Below, piece after piece: positions 12,308-19,603 of a stretch of 22,979 nt of DNA (its first letter is position 1; every line of letters begins with the position of its first letter). Position numbers and translations under genes: made by a program. The DNA comes from CAZWQR01 sp964638595 (GTDB lineage: Bacteria > Patescibacteriota > Minisyncoccia > Minisyncoccales > PEYH01), in the NCBI GenBank assembly GCA_964638595.1, contig CAZWYU010000042.1:1-22979 (forward strand), given 5' to 3'. The notes beneath the pieces were generated by a model. The model saw nothing but the letters and a program-made list of their open reading frames with translations, was not told the DNA's origin and made no database searches.

Positions 12308-12829
12308 TTAGTTTAAAACATTAATAATTGTTATAGCAAACTTCTCTGCCGCTTGAGGCCCATTAGCTGTAATAACCAATCTATCTTCTACCACGGGCCT
12401 ATCTACATACTCTGCCCCATTGTCTTTCAATATCTTAATAGGACTTTTATCCATTGGGGAAGACCAAACCGTTGCTTTCTTACCTTGTAAAACACCGGCT
12501 CTAGCTAAAATAGTTGGAGCTATGCAAATAGCTGCTATTAGTTTACCTTGCTTTTTTGCGTTTTGAATAATTTTTAAAAGTTTCTCATTTTCAATTAGCT
12601 TGTAGGCGCCCGGACCGCCGGCAAGAACTAAGGCGCTATAATCAGCAATTTCAAAATCATCAAAAGAATATTGAACTTCTGCTTCTCCCCCATCTCCACC
12701 AAACGCTATACCCTTTTCAGAACTTATAGTGTCAACAGCAAAATTATTTTTCTCAAATATTTCTTTAGGAATAAAATATTCTTCATCTCTAAAATTTTTA
12801 AAAGCAATGATAAAAGCAATTTTGTTCAT
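12308..12829 (-). CDS. DJ-1/PfpI (class I glutamine amidotransferase-like) family protein
   Basis: This 173-residue single-domain protein has the DJ-1/PfpI fold. It starts NKIAFIIAFKNFRDEEYF with the conserved Glu near residue 16-17. A central strand and turn, ALVLAGGPGAY (66-76), follows. The nucleophile elbow is AAICIAP with Cys102, and WSSP and the ending ITANGPQAAEKFA also match the family. Members act as intracellular chaperone-like hydrolases, glyoxalase/deglycase-like enzymes or stress proteins; the exact reaction cannot be assigned. The usual His after the nucleophile Cys is replaced by Ile (C-I-A rather than C-H-G), so a PfpI-type Cys-His pair is not obvious. It is the last gene of the pcm-mltG operon, with 1 bp between its start and the mltG stop. 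Confidence 0.88.
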   Translation of the reverse strand: MNKIAFIIAFKNFRDEEYFIPKEIFEKNNFAVDTISSEKGIAFGGDGGEAEVQYSFDDFEIADYSALVLAGGPGAYKLIENEKLLKIIQNAKKQGKLIAAICIAPTILARAGVLQGKKATVWSSPMDKSPIKILKDNGAEYVDRPVVEDRLVITANGPQAAEKFAITIINVLN

Positions 12830-12830
12830 A

Positions 12831-13772
12831 TTATTTCAAATATTTGGCCTTAGCTATATTGTGTTCTTTAAAAGTTTTGCTAAATATTGTTTCTCCCTCT
12901 GGAGTAGATAAATAATACCAATAAGGATTTTCTTTAGGAAAGATAGATGCTTTAATGCTGTCTAGAGAAGGGTTGCAAATAGGCCCTATTGGCAACCCAA
13001 TATATTTATAGGTGTTATAAGGAGAATCAATCTGGGTTTCTTCTACTGAAATCTTAACCGTATGCTTGCCGGTAATATAAGCAATAGTGGCACAAGACTG
13101 CAATGGCATATTAGCCCCAATTCTTTTCCATAAAACATTAGAAACTAATTTTTTATCTTCAAATGTTTGAACCTCCTTTTCTATAATAGATGCCATTATT
13201 ATTATATCCGAAAGTCGTTTTTTTTGCTCCTCTATTTCAACTCTTAAATCTTCGCTAATTTTTTTATCAAAATTAGCTCTCATCATTTCAACTATGTCTA
13301 AAGCAGACATAGCGCTTGTCATTTGATAAGTATCTGGAAATAAATAACCTTCATAGTCTTTGGCAATTTCCAAAAATTCTTCTTTGTCACAGATTTTTAA
13401 ATCTGACAAGTATTGGGCAATATCTTTTATATCCCATCCTTCAATAATTGTAATTTTAAAACCGATAGTTTTTCCTCTAATCAGTTTATCAATAATTTCC
13501 TTAGCTGACATAGACTTGGAAATTGAATAATCCCCTGCTTTAATTTTTGACTCATTGCCTTGAAGATAAACATATATGCTAAAAAAAATATCGCTCCTGA
13601 CAAATCCTTGCTTTTTAAGATTGGAAGCTATTTCTTGAAGCCCTTGCCCCGGCTTAATTTTAAAAAGTTGTTCTTCTGCGCTTAAAGAAATTGGAGAATA
13701 AAGCTCAAAACGAATCAAAAAAACAATAGTCAAAACAAAAATTAGAAAAAATATTATAGCTTTTTTAATCAT
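12831..13772 (-). CDS. mltG: Endolytic murein transglycosylase MltG (YceG-like)
   Basis: MltG cuts nascent peptidoglycan strands at the outer face of the membrane and so terminates glycan elongation. The 313 residues have one N-terminal transmembrane helix (about 4-21). A LysM-like segment follows (about 35-105: FKIKPGQGLQEIASNLKKQG, with INDK-type repeats). The YceG catalytic domain comes next, with EGYLFPDTY (141-149) and ASIIEKE (194-200), whose Glu198 corresponds to the catalytic Glu. Downstream are the conserved LQSCATIAYITG, IDSPYNTY and GLPIGPICNPSLDSIKAS blocks. All key motifs are intact and length is normal. It overlaps the pcm 3' end by 8 bp. Confidence 0.96.
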   Translation of the reverse strand: MIKKAIIFFLIFVLTIVFLIRFELYSPISLSAEEQLFKIKPGQGLQEIASNLKKQGFVRSDIFFSIYVYLQGNESKIKAGDYSISKSMSAKEIIDKLIRGKTIGFKITIIEGWDIKDIAQYLSDLKICDKEEFLEIAKDYEGYLFPDTYQMTSAMSALDIVEMMRANFDKKISEDLRVEIEEQKKRLSDIIIMASIIEKEVQTFEDKKLVSNVLWKRIGANMPLQSCATIAYITGKHTVKISVEETQIDSPYNTYKYIGLPIGPICNPSLDSIKASIFPKENPYWYYLSTPEGETIFSKTFKEHNIAKAKYLK

Positions 13773-14385
13773 CTTTTTCTTTATTTATTAAAGGAACAAA
13801 TGCAAAGCCCGGATATGATTTTTCTTCAAATTTGTTTTCTGTAATCTTTTCAAAAATAAATATTGAAGCCCCAATGGGTATAACTACTGTGCCTCCTACT
13901 TTTAATTGTTCTTTTAATGCTTGAGGCAAATATCTGGCTTCAGCTGAACAAAGAATTCTATCATAAGGAGATTCTTCTTTATAACCTTGGCTCCCATCTC
14001 CTAAAATAAACTCGGCTATACCCTTATTAATAAAATTATATTTGGAAACATTCTTTTCTCCAAATTTTTTTAACTCTGGAATAATTTCTAAGGCAATAAT
14101 CCTGCCTTTATTTCCTACTAAATAAGCCAGAATAGCCGTAGTCCAACCAGAACCAGAACCAATATCTAAAATTTTATCCCCTTGTTGCGGTTTTAATTTT
14201 TCTACCATAAAAGAGACAACTAGGGGTTGAGAAATAGTTTGCCCATAGCCAATTGGCAAAGCGGTGTTATAATCAGCCAATTCTTTTTGAATAACAAAAT
14301 CCTCTCTTTTAATATTCTTAAAAGCTTCTATTATTTCTGGAGATTTTAACCATCCATCCTTAATTAGACTTTCTATCAAAGACAC
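13765..14385 (-). CDS. pcm: Protein-L-isoaspartate O-methyltransferase
   Basis: The enzyme transfers a methyl group from S-adenosylmethionine to isoaspartyl residues of damaged proteins and so starts their repair. The 206 residues show the family order: a helical N-terminus (SLIESLIKDGWLKSPEIIEA), the substrate motif ALPIGYGQTISQPLVVSFM (42-60), SAM-binding motif I KILDIGSGSGWTTAIL (71-86), motif II (ALEIIPEL) and post II (DGSQGYKEESPYDRILC), with a C-terminal GGTVVIPIG strand. The start codon is GTG at 14385 without a clear Shine-Dalgarno. It is the first gene of an operon with mltG and a DJ-1/PfpI protein. A dispersed repeat lies just upstream. Confidence 0.95.
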   Translation of the reverse strand: MSLIESLIKDGWLKSPEIIEAFKNIKREDFVIQKELADYNTALPIGYGQTISQPLVVSFMVEKLKPQQGDKILDIGSGSGWTTAILAYLVGNKGRIIALEIIPELKKFGEKNVSKYNFINKGIAEFILGDGSQGYKEESPYDRILCSAEARYLPQALKEQLKVGGTVVIPIGASIFIFEKITENKFEEKSYPGFAFVPLINKEKDD

Positions 14386-14416
14386 AAATTAATAATTAAT
14401 AATTATATACTAGTTG

Positions 14417-14441
14417 AGCTTGTGCTTACCCGGGCTAAGCA
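14417..14441. repeat. TTGTGCTTA palindrome
   Basis: TTGTGCTTA and TAAGCACAA flank CCCGGGC. The palindrome overlaps the left end of the 64-bp dispersed repeat. A related TTTGTGC...GCACAAA inverted repeat lies at 21123-21149. Confidence 0.65.
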
Positions 14442-14498
14442 CAACGTGCCCTTTTTCAGTTACAAATTAACGGATTAACGAATTAACAAATTGCGATT
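14435..14498 (+). repeat. Dispersed 64-bp repeat, copy 2
   Basis: It is identical to 7203-7266 apart from one base, in the same orientation. It is followed by the same GATTCACGATTTAC unit. It fills the gap between pcm and the exporter permease gene. Confidence 0.9.
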
Positions 14499-14541
14499 TA
14501 TGATTCACGATTTACGATTTTTCTATATGTTATATAAATTT

Positions 14542-15771
14542 TTATTCATAACTTCTTAGAGCTTCTGTTGGTTTTAGTTTAGCTGCTCGGCGAGCCGGCA
14601 AGAAACCTGCCAAACAACCTATTATGAAAGAAAAGAAAAGTCCAAACATTATTAGAGAAAAAGGCATATAAGCTTCTAAAGCAAAAGCAGTATTTCCTTG
14701 GCTGTAATATTCTAAAATTTTAGCTATAAGCAAACCAAGAGTTACTCCGCCTGCCCCGCCAATTAAGCCTATTATTCCTGATTCTATTAAGAATATAATA
14801 ATAACTGCTTTGTTGGTAGCGCCAACGGCTTTTAATACTCCGATTTCTCTAGTCCTTTCCCTTACGGCAGTGTACATCGTATTTGTAATGCCTATGCCTC
14901 CTACTATTATTGAAATCAAAGCAAAAACCATTACTGCTGTCTGAATAACGCCAGTGATGCCTCCTGCAATAGAACTCATTTTGTCAGATGTAATAACCGA
15001 AAAATCAGAAACATCTTGTCCTCTTTTTCTTTTTCTAACTTCATCTAACTCCCGAGTAAGCTCTTCGGCTAAATCATCGGGATCTACTCCTTCTTTAGGT
15101 TTAACCATAATAGCAAAAGCGCCACCATCTCTTTCCCCAGTAATCTCTTGATATATTGGCCAATCAATATATATAGAGGTATCATCGCCCCTATTACCCA
15201 AAGATTTCATAATGCCAGCTACTAAAAAATCTCTTCCATTAATTACTATCTTATCTCCTGCCTTAACTCTTTTGCCAAAAAAATCTTCGCCAGCAATTAA
15301 ACTACCAATTATAACTTCTCTTTTATTGCTTCTTAGCCACCTTCCTTCTTCAAGCTCCCATCCTTGAAAATTAGTTAAAAAATCATGGCCTTCGTCCCAA
15401 GGCATACCCACTAAAAAAATAGATTTTTGAACATTATTGAATCTAACAAATTGAGCTTTCTGGTCAGTTGGCAAGGCAATTTCTACATTTCTCACCTCTT
15501 TAACTGCTCTAACGTCTTCCCTACTTAGTTTTTGACCCCCGCCAAAAGTCATCATTGGATTATCTATAGCTCCGGGCATCACTAACAAAACATCACTTCC
15601 TAGAGCATTTAATTGCTTCATAATAGAATTTTTTAATCCAGTACTTAAAGAAATTAGAGCAATGACTAAAAAAATGCCAATAACTATACCCAAAATAGTA
15701 AGCCAACTTCTAAGGCGCCTAGTCCGAAGGTTTCTTATAGCAATTTTAAAATATTCTTTAAATTGATGCAT
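14542..15771 (-). CDS. MacB/FtsX-type ABC transporter permease
   Basis: This 409-residue permease works with the ATPase and adaptor encoded just upstream to export or extract substrates at the membrane (MacB/LolCE superfamily). Topology: transmembrane helix 1 at about 22-45 (LTILGIVIGIFLVIALISLS), and a large extracytoplasmic MacB-PCD-like domain (about 48-270). Three C-terminal helices lie at about 283-305, 325-350 and 372-395. The cytoplasmic signature RTREIGVLKAVGAT between helices 2 and 3 and the ending LPARRAAKLKPTEALRSYE are classic for this family. It is the last gene of a three-gene operon, 6 bp after the ATPase gene. Substrate unknown. Confidence 0.95.
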   Translation of the reverse strand: MHQFKEYFKIAIRNLRTRRLRSWLTILGIVIGIFLVIALISLSTGLKNSIMKQLNALGSDVLLVMPGAIDNPMMTFGGGQKLSREDVRAVKEVRNVEIALPTDQKAQFVRFNNVQKSIFLVGMPWDEGHDFLTNFQGWELEEGRWLRSNKREVIIGSLIAGEDFFGKRVKAGDKIVINGRDFLVAGIMKSLGNRGDDTSIYIDWPIYQEITGERDGGAFAIMVKPKEGVDPDDLAEELTRELDEVRKRKRGQDVSDFSVITSDKMSSIAGGITGVIQTAVMVFALISIIVGGIGITNTMYTAVRERTREIGVLKAVGATNKAVIIIFLIESGIIGLIGGAGGVTLGLLIAKILEYYSQGNTAFALEAYMPFSLIMFGLFFSFIIGCLAGFLPARRAAKLKPTEALRSYE

Positions 15772-15777
15772 AAAAAA

Positions 15778-16503
15778 TTAAGAATTATTAGCTTCCCATA
15801 AAACGTTTTCTTTTTGAAAATGGTTGTGAATAATTTTTCCATCCTTTATGTGCAAAATATTTTCACTATATCTAGCAATTAAAGGATCATGAGTAACAAC
15901 AACTATGGTTCCTTTTTCTTCTTTGTGAAATTTAACCAATAAGTCCATTACTATTTTACCAGAGGTTGAATCTAAATTCCCCGTCGGTTCGTCAGCTATA
16001 ACAAATTCAGGACTATTGGCAAAAGCCCTAGCAATAGCTACTCTTTGCCTCTGCCCTCCAGAAAGCTCAGAGGGCAAGTGATTCATTCTTTCTGCTAAAT
16101 CTACCAAAGCTAAAAGATATTTGCCTCTTTGTTCTCTTTCAATCAAAGGCGAACCCTGAAAAACCATTGGCAACATTACATTTTCCAATGCTGTTAAGTG
16201 GTGCAAAAGATTAAATTGTTGGAATATAAAACCGATTTTTTTGCCTCTTATTTGAGCTAATTGATTTTCTGCTAACTGGCTAGCGTCTTGTCCAGACAAA
16301 AAAACCTTTCCTTTGTCAGGAACATCCAAACAGCCAATCATATTTAGAAGGGTTGATTTTCCAGAACCAGAGGGACCCATTATGGTCATAAAATTTCCTC
16401 TGAAGACCTCCACATCAACCCCCTTAAGGGCGTAAACCTCAACTTTACCTAAACGATATGTCTTCCAAACATTTTTTAATTCAACAACTGATTTTTGTTC
16501 CAT
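15778..16503 (-). CDS. MacB/LolD-type ABC transporter ATPase
   Basis: This 241-residue nucleotide-binding subunit has every motif intact: Walker A GPSGSGKST (43-51), Q-loop FIFQQFNLL (92-100), signature LSGGQ (147-151), Walker B EFVIADEP (166-173), D-loop GNLDS and switch His205 (VVVTHD). The family feature of MacB/LolD/FtsE is seen in LNMIGCLDVPDKG after Walker A. Its start is directly after the adaptor gene (1-bp gap) and the permease follows, so the three form one exporter. Confidence 0.97.
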   Translation of the reverse strand: MEQKSVVELKNVWKTYRLGKVEVYALKGVDVEVFRGNFMTIMGPSGSGKSTLLNMIGCLDVPDKGKVFLSGQDASQLAENQLAQIRGKKIGFIFQQFNLLHHLTALENVMLPMVFQGSPLIEREQRGKYLLALVDLAERMNHLPSELSGGQRQRVAIARAFANSPEFVIADEPTGNLDSTSGKIVMDLLVKFHKEEKGTIVVVTHDPLIARYSENILHIKDGKIIHNHFQKENVLWEANNS

Positions 16504-16504
16504 A

Positions 16505-18121
16505 TTATTGAATTATTGCTTTTTCTCCTTCTTCTAAGCCAGAAATTATTTCTATATAACTATCTGTCCCCTCTAAACCAATTTCTACTTCCCTTTTTTC
16601 TATGCCGCAATTATCTTTATAAACCTCTACAAAGTTTTTATTATCTTCAAAAATTAAAGCATCGTCTGGAATTTTCAAAACATTATTTTTTTGTTCAGCT
16701 ATTATGGCAACATCTGCGCTCATTCCAGGCTTCATCCTATTAGTTATTTTATCAAGACTAATCTTGATTTCGTAATAAACAACCTGGTCAATAAGTTTCT
16801 CTGCTGGATCTATAAAGGTAACTGTACCCAAAAATTCTTCGTCAGGAAAAGCAATCAAATCTATTTCTACTCTATCGCCAACATCTATATTGACAATATC
16901 TTCTTCATAAATATCTACTTCTATATTCAATTCTTCATCAGGCAAGAAACTAATAACAGGATTACTTGGTTGAATTACTTCTCCTACATATTTGTGAATT
17001 TCTATAATTTCTCCATTAAGAGGACTTCTAAGTTTAGTATCTGTTAATAATTGCCTTAATCTGTCAACTTCGGCTTGAGCACTAGCAATTTTAGCTTGAT
17101 AGAGATCTTTTTCTTCTTTTGTCGGACCTGATAAAACTAGATCTAAATTATCTTGAGCTGATTGTAAATTATCTTCCGCTGTAAGAATGGCATTTTCAGC
17201 GGTATCTATACTAGTTTGGTTACTAATTTTTGTATTATTAATATCCTGCTTGGCATCTATTATTTCAGAATAAGCAGTAACAACATAACTTCTATTGGTA
17301 TCAATTAAAGTTTTATCGCTCGCAGAGACAACTCCCCTCCAATTAGGTTTTTCAGTAATAGATTTTATCGCAGAAAAATGACTTTTAGCTGAAGATAGCT
17401 CTTGCTCAAAGACTTCCAATGCGTTGTCTAAGTCACCATAAACTAATTCTGTTTCTAATAGATCTAAATAACTTTCCATTTCAGCTAAACTAGAATTTAA
17501 TTGGTTCTTTCTATCTTTTACATCTACTGAGTCATAATCATTATCAATAAAATAAGAGCGCTGGATAGAATCAATTACTAAATAGGCATTATATAAATCA
17601 AGGTAAGTATCATCTAAACTGCTATAGGCATCTTTATAAGCTGAAGCCAAGTCTTGCTCAGCGTTTATTTCAACATTCTTTAAATCTTTTTGTTTATTTT
17701 TCAGATTATTTTCAGCGTTTTGAAGTTGAGTTTTAGCTACTTGTATTTCTTCCTCACTAGCACCTGCTAGCAATTTTTCAAATTCTGCCTTTGCTAAATC
17801 TAAGTTTGCTTCAGCTTGTTTAAATTGATGATATGCTGCTGAACTATCTATCTCTGCTAAAAGATCATCCTGACTAATACTATCCCCTGCCTTTGCATAG
17901 AGCTTTTCTATTCTGCCTGCACTTTTAAAACTTAAATTAATGCGTTCTCCTTTTCTCAATATTCCGGTTTCTTCTATTTTAGTTTGGATAGTTCCTTTTT
18001 CTACAGTAAATAGATCAAAATTATTCTTTTGATCTTTTGAGATAATTAAAAGGAAAATTATAATAGCAATAACTATTACTAATAAAATTATAAAAAGTCC
18101 TTTAAAAATTTTAATTTTCAT
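16505..18121 (-). CDS. Membrane-fusion (HlyD/MacA-like) adaptor of the ABC exporter
   Basis: The 538-residue adaptor has one N-terminal membrane helix (about 9-28, FIILLVIVIAIIIFLLII). It continues with the first half of a biotinyl-lipoyl domain (about 60-95, INLSFKSAGRIEKLYAKAGD) and a very long, acidic, Ala/Gln/Asn-rich coiled-coil hairpin (about 95-350, much longer than in E. coli MacA). The second lipoyl half (LRSPLNGEIIEIHKYVGEVI, about 368-387), a beta-barrel domain (about 398-480) and a membrane-proximal domain follow. It is the first gene of the exporter operon. In a cell without an outer membrane the long hairpin could reach through the wall or S-layer rather than dock on TolC; that is inference. 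Confidence 0.92.
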   Translation of the reverse strand: MKIKIFKGLFIILLVIVIAIIIFLLIISKDQKNNFDLFTVEKGTIQTKIEETGILRKGERINLSFKSAGRIEKLYAKAGDSISQDDLLAEIDSSAAYHQFKQAEANLDLAKAEFEKLLAGASEEEIQVAKTQLQNAENNLKNKQKDLKNVEINAEQDLASAYKDAYSSLDDTYLDLYNAYLVIDSIQRSYFIDNDYDSVDVKDRKNQLNSSLAEMESYLDLLETELVYGDLDNALEVFEQELSSAKSHFSAIKSITEKPNWRGVVSASDKTLIDTNRSYVVTAYSEIIDAKQDINNTKISNQTSIDTAENAILTAEDNLQSAQDNLDLVLSGPTKEEKDLYQAKIASAQAEVDRLRQLLTDTKLRSPLNGEIIEIHKYVGEVIQPSNPVISFLPDEELNIEVDIYEEDIVNIDVGDRVEIDLIAFPDEEFLGTVTFIDPAEKLIDQVVYYEIKISLDKITNRMKPGMSADVAIIAEQKNNVLKIPDDALIFEDNKNFVEVYKDNCGIEKREVEIGLEGTDSYIEIISGLEEGEKAIIQ

Positions 18122-18184
18122 ATTAAATTCAAAATATTATTTTATACATCAAAAAACCAACAAAAAAACTTGCAGTTTCTTTTG

Positions 18185-18258
18185 CAGGCCCGCCGTGACT
18201 CGAACACGGAACCTTTTGTTTTGGAGACAAATGCTCTGCCGAATTGAGCTACGGGCCT
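18185..18258 (-). tRNA. tRNA-Trp (CCA)
   Basis: Cloverleaf: acceptor AGGCCCG/CGGGCCT, D-arm GCTC-AATTCGGCA-GAGC, anticodon stem TTTGT/ACAAA with loop CTCCAAA (anticodon CCA), T-arm CCGTG-TTCGAGT-CACGG, discriminator G. CCA is not encoded. Its first two bases overlap the stop codon of rpmG. Confidence 0.95.
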
Positions 18259-18427
18259 ATTTTTTAACCTCTTTATGGATAGTATGCTTTTTACACTTAG
18301 GGCAATATTTTTTCAACTCTAACTTAATGCCCTCAACGGTAGCACTGTGAGATTTATGGATGTCATAGTTAATATGTTTGCACTCTTGGCACCTAAGTTT
18401 TACAAAATTTTTCTTTTTCTTTGCCAT
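18257..18427 (-). CDS. rpmG: Ribosomal protein bL33
   Basis: This 56-residue protein (ATG 18427 to TAG 18257) is a component of the large ribosomal subunit. It has the basic N-terminus MAKKKKNFVKL, two zinc-knuckle pairs, CQEC (13-16) and CPKC (42-45), so the four-cysteine (zinc-binding) form, and a HKE basic end. Length is normal for bL33. It lies immediately upstream of tRNA-Trp, the order commonly seen before secE-nusG; here secE and nusG are absent and an exporter operon follows. The stop codon's last two bases in transcription order are the first two bases of tRNA-Trp, so mRNA and tRNA compete for the same transcript. No Shine-Dalgarno is evident; a long hairpin (18439-18497) lies just upstream. 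Confidence 0.93.
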   Translation of the reverse strand: MAKKKKNFVKLRCQECKHINYDIHKSHSATVEGIKLELKKYCPKCKKHTIHKEVKK

Positions 18428-18438
18428 ATTTGTTTACG

Positions 18439-18497
18439 AGCATAGCGAGTAGTTACAAATATGAGCACCCCGCTCAAATTTAGCTATCGCTTATGCT
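18439..18497 (-). promoter_or_regulatory. Long imperfect hairpin before rpmG
   Basis: On the minus strand AGCATAAGCGATAG (18497-18484) pairs with CTCGCTATGCT (18449-18439), and an inner TTGAGC-GGGGT-GCTCA closes the loop. It starts 12 nt upstream of the rpmG ATG. It could be a 5'-UTR structure or a small palindromic repeat. Confidence 0.45.
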
Positions 18498-18527
18498 ATC
18501 AATTTCATTTAATTTTTAATAATGGAT

Positions 18528-18636
18528 TAATATCGCAGTCTGCGAGCGGCGAATAGCCGCACTCCTTGTTGCGCGAAGCGGACTGCTTGCTGACTACCCC
18601 TAAATTCTGGGAGGGGTAGACATTATTTGTCTATAA
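18528..18636. repeat. G/C-rich cluster of nested hairpins
   Basis: Contains GCAGTC...GACTGC enclosing GCGGC-GAATA-GCCGC (about 18535-18592), then CTACCCC...GGGGTAG (18595-18619) and TAGAC-ATTATTT-GTCTA (18617-18633), which could terminate the HEPN transcript. The sequence stands out from the AT-rich surroundings. Confidence 0.5.
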
Positions 18637-19050
18637 TTAACCTTTTATTAATTCTTTCTCTATAAAATTTACAAATTTCTCTGCCATTTCGATTATTTCT
18701 TCTGTTTCTTCCTTAGAAAAGTTTCTCAATAGTTCATAGTCTGCTTCTTCTCTAGCTTTTTGAACCTTATGATATAACCTTATAATCTCAATGGGTACCT
18801 TTTTTGTTTTCCCAAATTCTAACCCAAAAAGAGTTAAAACACCAGCATGAGTCTTAGCAGTCTTCTTTTTGGTCAATAAGGCCGCCCTTGCTGAATCTAG
18901 AAATGCATAATAACTTCTTGAAACAGCATCACGAAATTGTCCTTCTTCTAACAAAATCTTGGCTGACTCAATCCTATCTTTGGCCGAGTCAAGATATACT
19001 TTTATAATTTCTTCAGAAATATTTAGATTGATATAATCGTTATCTTTCAT
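18637..19050 (-). CDS. HEPN-domain protein (UPF0332-like), partner of the MNT nucleotidyltransferase
   Basis: The 137 residues form an all-helical HEPN domain. The family block DAVSRSYYAFLDSARAALL (41-59) is present, as are THAGVLTLFGLEFG (67-80) and KAREEADYEL (99-108; family R..aDY). In HEPN/MNT toxin-antitoxin pairs the HEPN protein is an RNA-cutting toxin, which the partner neutralises by adding AMP. The usual RX4-6H RNase motif is not found here; Arg100 and the Asp-Tyr at 104-105 are what remains, as in other UPF0332 proteins, so nuclease activity is uncertain. Its ATG overlaps the stop of the MNT gene (ATGA), indicating coupled translation. The pair lies between tRNA-Thr and rpmG. Confidence 0.85.
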   Translation of the reverse strand: MKDNDYINLNISEEIIKVYLDSAKDRIESAKILLEEGQFRDAVSRSYYAFLDSARAALLTKKKTAKTHAGVLTLFGLEFGKTKKVPIEIIRLYHKVQKAREEADYELLRNFSKEETEEIIEMAEKFVNFIEKELIKG

Positions 19051-19382
19051 AGTAGAATTGCTTCTCTTTCAATGATTTGCAAAAATATACTCGGGATTTT
19101 TTTATACTGTAAAAACTGTTTTTCTGAATAAATATGAGGTGAAATATCTACTCTATATTTGAAAAGGAGTTTAACAGCTAAATCTATTATATAATTTTCC
19201 TTTTTTCTAGAGTAAGATTTTAAAACAATTAATATATCAATATCGGAATCCTCTCTCGAATCACCTCTAGCCTTTGAACCAAAAAGTTTTAATTCTAAAA
19301 TCTCCTCATTAAAGTAGCGGGTTATTTTTTCCTTAAATTCTTGAATAGCTTTTTTTTCAGTTTTGCTTAAATAATTATTCAT
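19047..19382 (-). CDS. MNT-type minimal nucleotidyltransferase (antitoxin-like)
   Basis: From ATG 19382 the product has 111 residues. It shows the full pol-beta-type motif FGSKARGDSREDSDID: Gly35-Ser36, with metal-binding Asp47 and Asp49, and a third acidic residue in YRVDIS (Asp79). Such proteins transfer nucleotides to their HEPN partners. A longer frame reaching 19454 is spurious: its extra N-terminus (VRERSRVQISLLAP) is the translation of tRNA-Thr. The start chosen lies 28 bp after the tRNA. The stop overlaps the HEPN start by 4 bp. Confidence 0.88.
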   Translation of the reverse strand: MNNYLSKTEKKAIQEFKEKITRYFNEEILELKLFGSKARGDSREDSDIDILIVLKSYSRKKENYIIDLAVKLLFKYRVDISPHIYSEKQFLQYKKIPSIFLQIIEREAILL

Positions 19383-19409
19383 TATCTTGTTGCTATTTTT
19401 ATAAACTAG

Positions 19410-19485
19410 TGGAGCCAGGAGCGAGATTTGAACTCGCGACCTTTCCCTTACCATGGGAATGCTCTGCCAGCTGAGCTATCCTGGC
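19410..19485 (-). tRNA. tRNA-Thr (GGT)
   Basis: Acceptor GCCAGGA/TCCTGGC, D-arm GCTC-AGCTGGCA-GAGC, anticodon stem TTCCC/GGGAA with loop ATGGTAA (anticodon GGT), T-arm GCGAG-TTCAAAT-CTCGC, then TCCA, so the CCA end is encoded. Confidence 0.96.
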
Positions 19486-19491
19486 AAGCTG

Positions 19492-19575
19492 TGGGCAGGG
19501 AGGGATTCGAACCCCCGAAGGCTAGAAGCCGCGAGATTTACAGTCTCGTGCGTTAGTCCACTCCGCCACCTACCC
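19492..19575 (-). tRNA. tRNA-Tyr (GTA)
   Basis: Acceptor GGGTAGG/CCTGCCC (one G-U), anticodon stem CGAGA/TCTCG with loop CTGTAAA (anticodon GTA), a long variable arm (GCTTCTAGCC), T-arm GGGGG-TTCGAAT-CCCTC, discriminator A; CCA not encoded. The long variable arm is normal for bacterial tRNA-Tyr. It sits 28 bp after trmD and 6 bp before tRNA-Thr. Confidence 0.96.
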
Positions 19576-19603
19576 TATAACAGATATAATAACAAATAAT
19601 CTG

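Noticed and set aside
19383..19454. N-terminal extension of the MNT protein
   Set aside because: VRERSRVQISLLAP is the known false translation of a tRNA T-arm; these bases are tRNA-Thr.
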